Source of the DNA: Clostridia bacterium
Lineage (GTDB): Bacteria > Bacillota > Clostridia > CAKSNL01 > HGM11501
DNA: 14,647 nucleotides
Direction: 5' to 3'
Assembly (NCBI GenBank): GCA_030535815.1
Contig: JAUNRD010000017.1
Span: 275 to 14,921 of the forward strand
A program made the position numbers and the translations under genes. A model generated the notes under the pieces. It saw nothing but the letters and a program-made list of their open reading frames with translations, ran no database searches and had not been told where the DNA came from. Positions 13,628 through 14,647 of this stretch are shown in pieces; position 1 is the stretch's first letter; the number at the start of each line of letters is the position of its first letter.

Positions 13628-14647
13628 ATTTTCTGAATTCTGAAAAATCAAGCTCGGCAATTTCTCTTTTGCCGTTTTGCACCGTATCGTAGGAAATTTT
13701 ATTTTCCTTTGTGTTGAAGCGGTTGTGCAGGTCCGTTCTGATATCGGTGATTTTGCTGGGATGCCAGGGAGAATATGCATCAATCAGCTTTGTGTATTCC
13801 GCCTTTTTCATATCGTAAAGATAAATCTGACGATAGCCCTCAATGTCGGGATAGGTGTCACCGATAAACATGGACTTATCCTTTGTAAACCAGCAATGGC
13901 TGTCACGGTTTGTAAGGGTGTGGTTTTCAATTCTTGTCCACTCTTCCGTATTTATGTTTACGTTGAATAAATCGTGCACCTCGTCATGCTTGCAGAAACC
14001 GAAAAGGTCATAATCTCCTAGCCAGTCATAGTGAGAGTACATTGAAAGCCCCATCATGGACTTCATATTTCCTTCAAGGTCGGAAATTATAAGTGCCGTT
14101 CCCCAGGTTTTGCCCTCTTCGGGGAAGTTTCTTAAAAGAAGCATGAATCTGTCGCCCTTGGGATTAAAGGTTATGTGGTTTACCACAAACTTGTCGCCCT
14201 CTAAGCCCGAAACTCCGATTGCTTTTACCATATCGGGATAGGTAAGGATAAGCTTTTCCGTTCCCTTTTCGATGTCAACTAAAAATACACCGTCCTTTTC
14301 CGGCTGAAGCACATCAAAGTAGGGGTCCTTTGTGTTGCAATAGCCATAGCCCGGGCGAAAGTCAAAAATTCTTGTGAAATTTACCTTTAATCCATACTTT
14401 CCGTCACGGGAAATATTGGCGCAGGCAGGAAAATAGCTCATAGAGCCTGTTTTTATATTCTTTTTAACGGTTAAATATTCGCCTTTTTCAAAGATGTTGT
14501 AAAAAACCACATCCTTTTCGCTTCTTGACCACTGAAGCATTGCACCCTGCTGAAAGTTCCAGGACTTAGTTTCGGCAATTTTTTCAAAATTGCCGTTTTC
14601 AAGGTCAATTACGCCAAGCAGTAAAACATCATCGGGAGAGGGGAGGC
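13626..14647 (-). CDS. PD40/TolB-like beta-propeller protein (oligogalacturonate-lyase-like), N-terminus cut off
   Basis: The minus-strand frame stays open from the stop at 13626 to the end of the window, giving 339 visible residues; the true start is beyond base 14647. A Met at 14540 is internal, because readable protein (LLLGVIDLENGNFEKIAE) precedes it. Repeated blades of the form VIDLENGNFEKI, FNPKGDRFMLLL, FTKDKSMFIGD and a final DLHNRFNTKENKISYDTVQN mark a WD40-like (PD40) propeller, typical of TolB-type and PL22 oligogalacturonate-lyase-like proteins. PL22 enzymes have about 390 residues, so perhaps 50 are missing. The Mn-ligand pattern of PL22 (Gln and clustered His near the C-terminus) is not clearly present; only one His appears in the last blade. 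I therefore call the fold but not the lyase activity. It may bind or process sugars, in line with its neighbours. Confidence 0.75.
   Translation of the reverse strand, partial: LPSPDDVLLLGVIDLENGNFEKIAETKSWNFQQGAMLQWSRSEKDVVFYNIFEKGEYLTVKKNIKTGSMSYFPACANISRDGKYGLKVNFTRIFDFRPGYGYCNTKDPYFDVLQPEKDGVFLVDIEKGTEKLILTYPDMVKAIGVSGLEGDKFVVNHITFNPKGDRFMLLLRNFPEEGKTWGTALIISDLEGNMKSMMGLSMYSHYDWLGDYDLFGFCKHDEVHDLFNVNINTEEWTRIENHTLTNRDSHCWFTKDKSMFIGDTYPDIEGYRQIYLYDMKKAEYTKLIDAYSPWHPSKITDIRTDLHNRFNTKENKISYDTVQNGKREIAELDFSEFRK

Noticed and set aside
13626..14647. Calling the propeller a PL22 oligogalacturonate lyase
   Set aside because: The fold fits, but the Gln/His metal-ligand cluster expected near the C-terminus is not clearly present and the N-terminus is missing.
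1..14647. Mobile element, prophage or defence island
   Set aside because: No transposase, integrase, terminal repeats, phage or nuclease genes were seen; gene order and signals are those of an ordinary chromosome.

Overview
The window looks like chromosome of an anaerobic, Gram-positive-type (clostridial) Firmicute, probably a gut or digester lineage. The signs are strong AGGAG-type ribosome binding sites, moderate-to-low GC, S-layer-homology (SLH) proteins, a copper-amine-oxidase-N/PepSY secreted protein, a ferritin-rubredoxin pair and A/T-flanked intrinsic terminators. The lineage is an inference; there is no rRNA or other marker gene. Coding density is high, no gene-free stretch exceeds about 150 bases, and I see no transposase, integrase, tRNA, rRNA or CRISPR array.

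Layout: (1) Bases 1-2121 hold the 3' part of a secreted M4 (thermolysin-like) metallopeptidase whose zinc site is intact but whose second catalytic His position reads Tyr. (2) Bases 2272-2919 encode a secreted protein with a copper-amine-oxidase-N-like domain, a Lys/Glu linker and a PepSY domain. Its promoter carries a Fur-like box inside a perfect 18-bp inverted repeat. (3) Bases 2987-3874 (minus) encode a LysR regulator, divergent from a three-gene ABC importer (lipoprotein, permease, ATPase; 4026-6830) of the TrpXYZ/aromatic-amino-acid type. (4) Bases 6974-7703 carry a ferritin and a rubredoxin behind a promoter and operator nearly identical to that of the PepSY gene. (5) Bases 7784-9109 encode an SLH plus CAP/SCP surface protein. 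(6) Bases 9151-10560 (minus) are a two-gene unit: an SGNH esterase followed by a TIM-barrel sugar isomerase-like protein. (7) Bases 10682-13569 are a two-gene unit: an SLH/leucine-rich/transglutaminase-like surface protein and a signal-less polysaccharide-deacetylase-family protein. (8) Bases 13626-14647 (minus) are the 3' part of a PD40/oligogalacturonate-lyase-like beta-propeller, cut by the window end.

How it fits together: the clearest regulatory signal is a 19-base operator, 17 of 19 bases identical, placed just after matching promoters of the PepSY gene and the ferritin-rubredoxin operon. This suggests one iron- or peroxide-sensing Fur-family regulator controls both. The LysR-importer block is a self-contained uptake module. 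The right half is devoted to the cell surface and carbohydrate processing. Nothing resembles a known defence or mobile system. The most unusual points are the altered M4 active site beside a Fur-box PepSY protein, a rubredoxin with a C-x-C first metal knuckle, and an SGNH hydrolase with Glu in place of the catalytic Asp.
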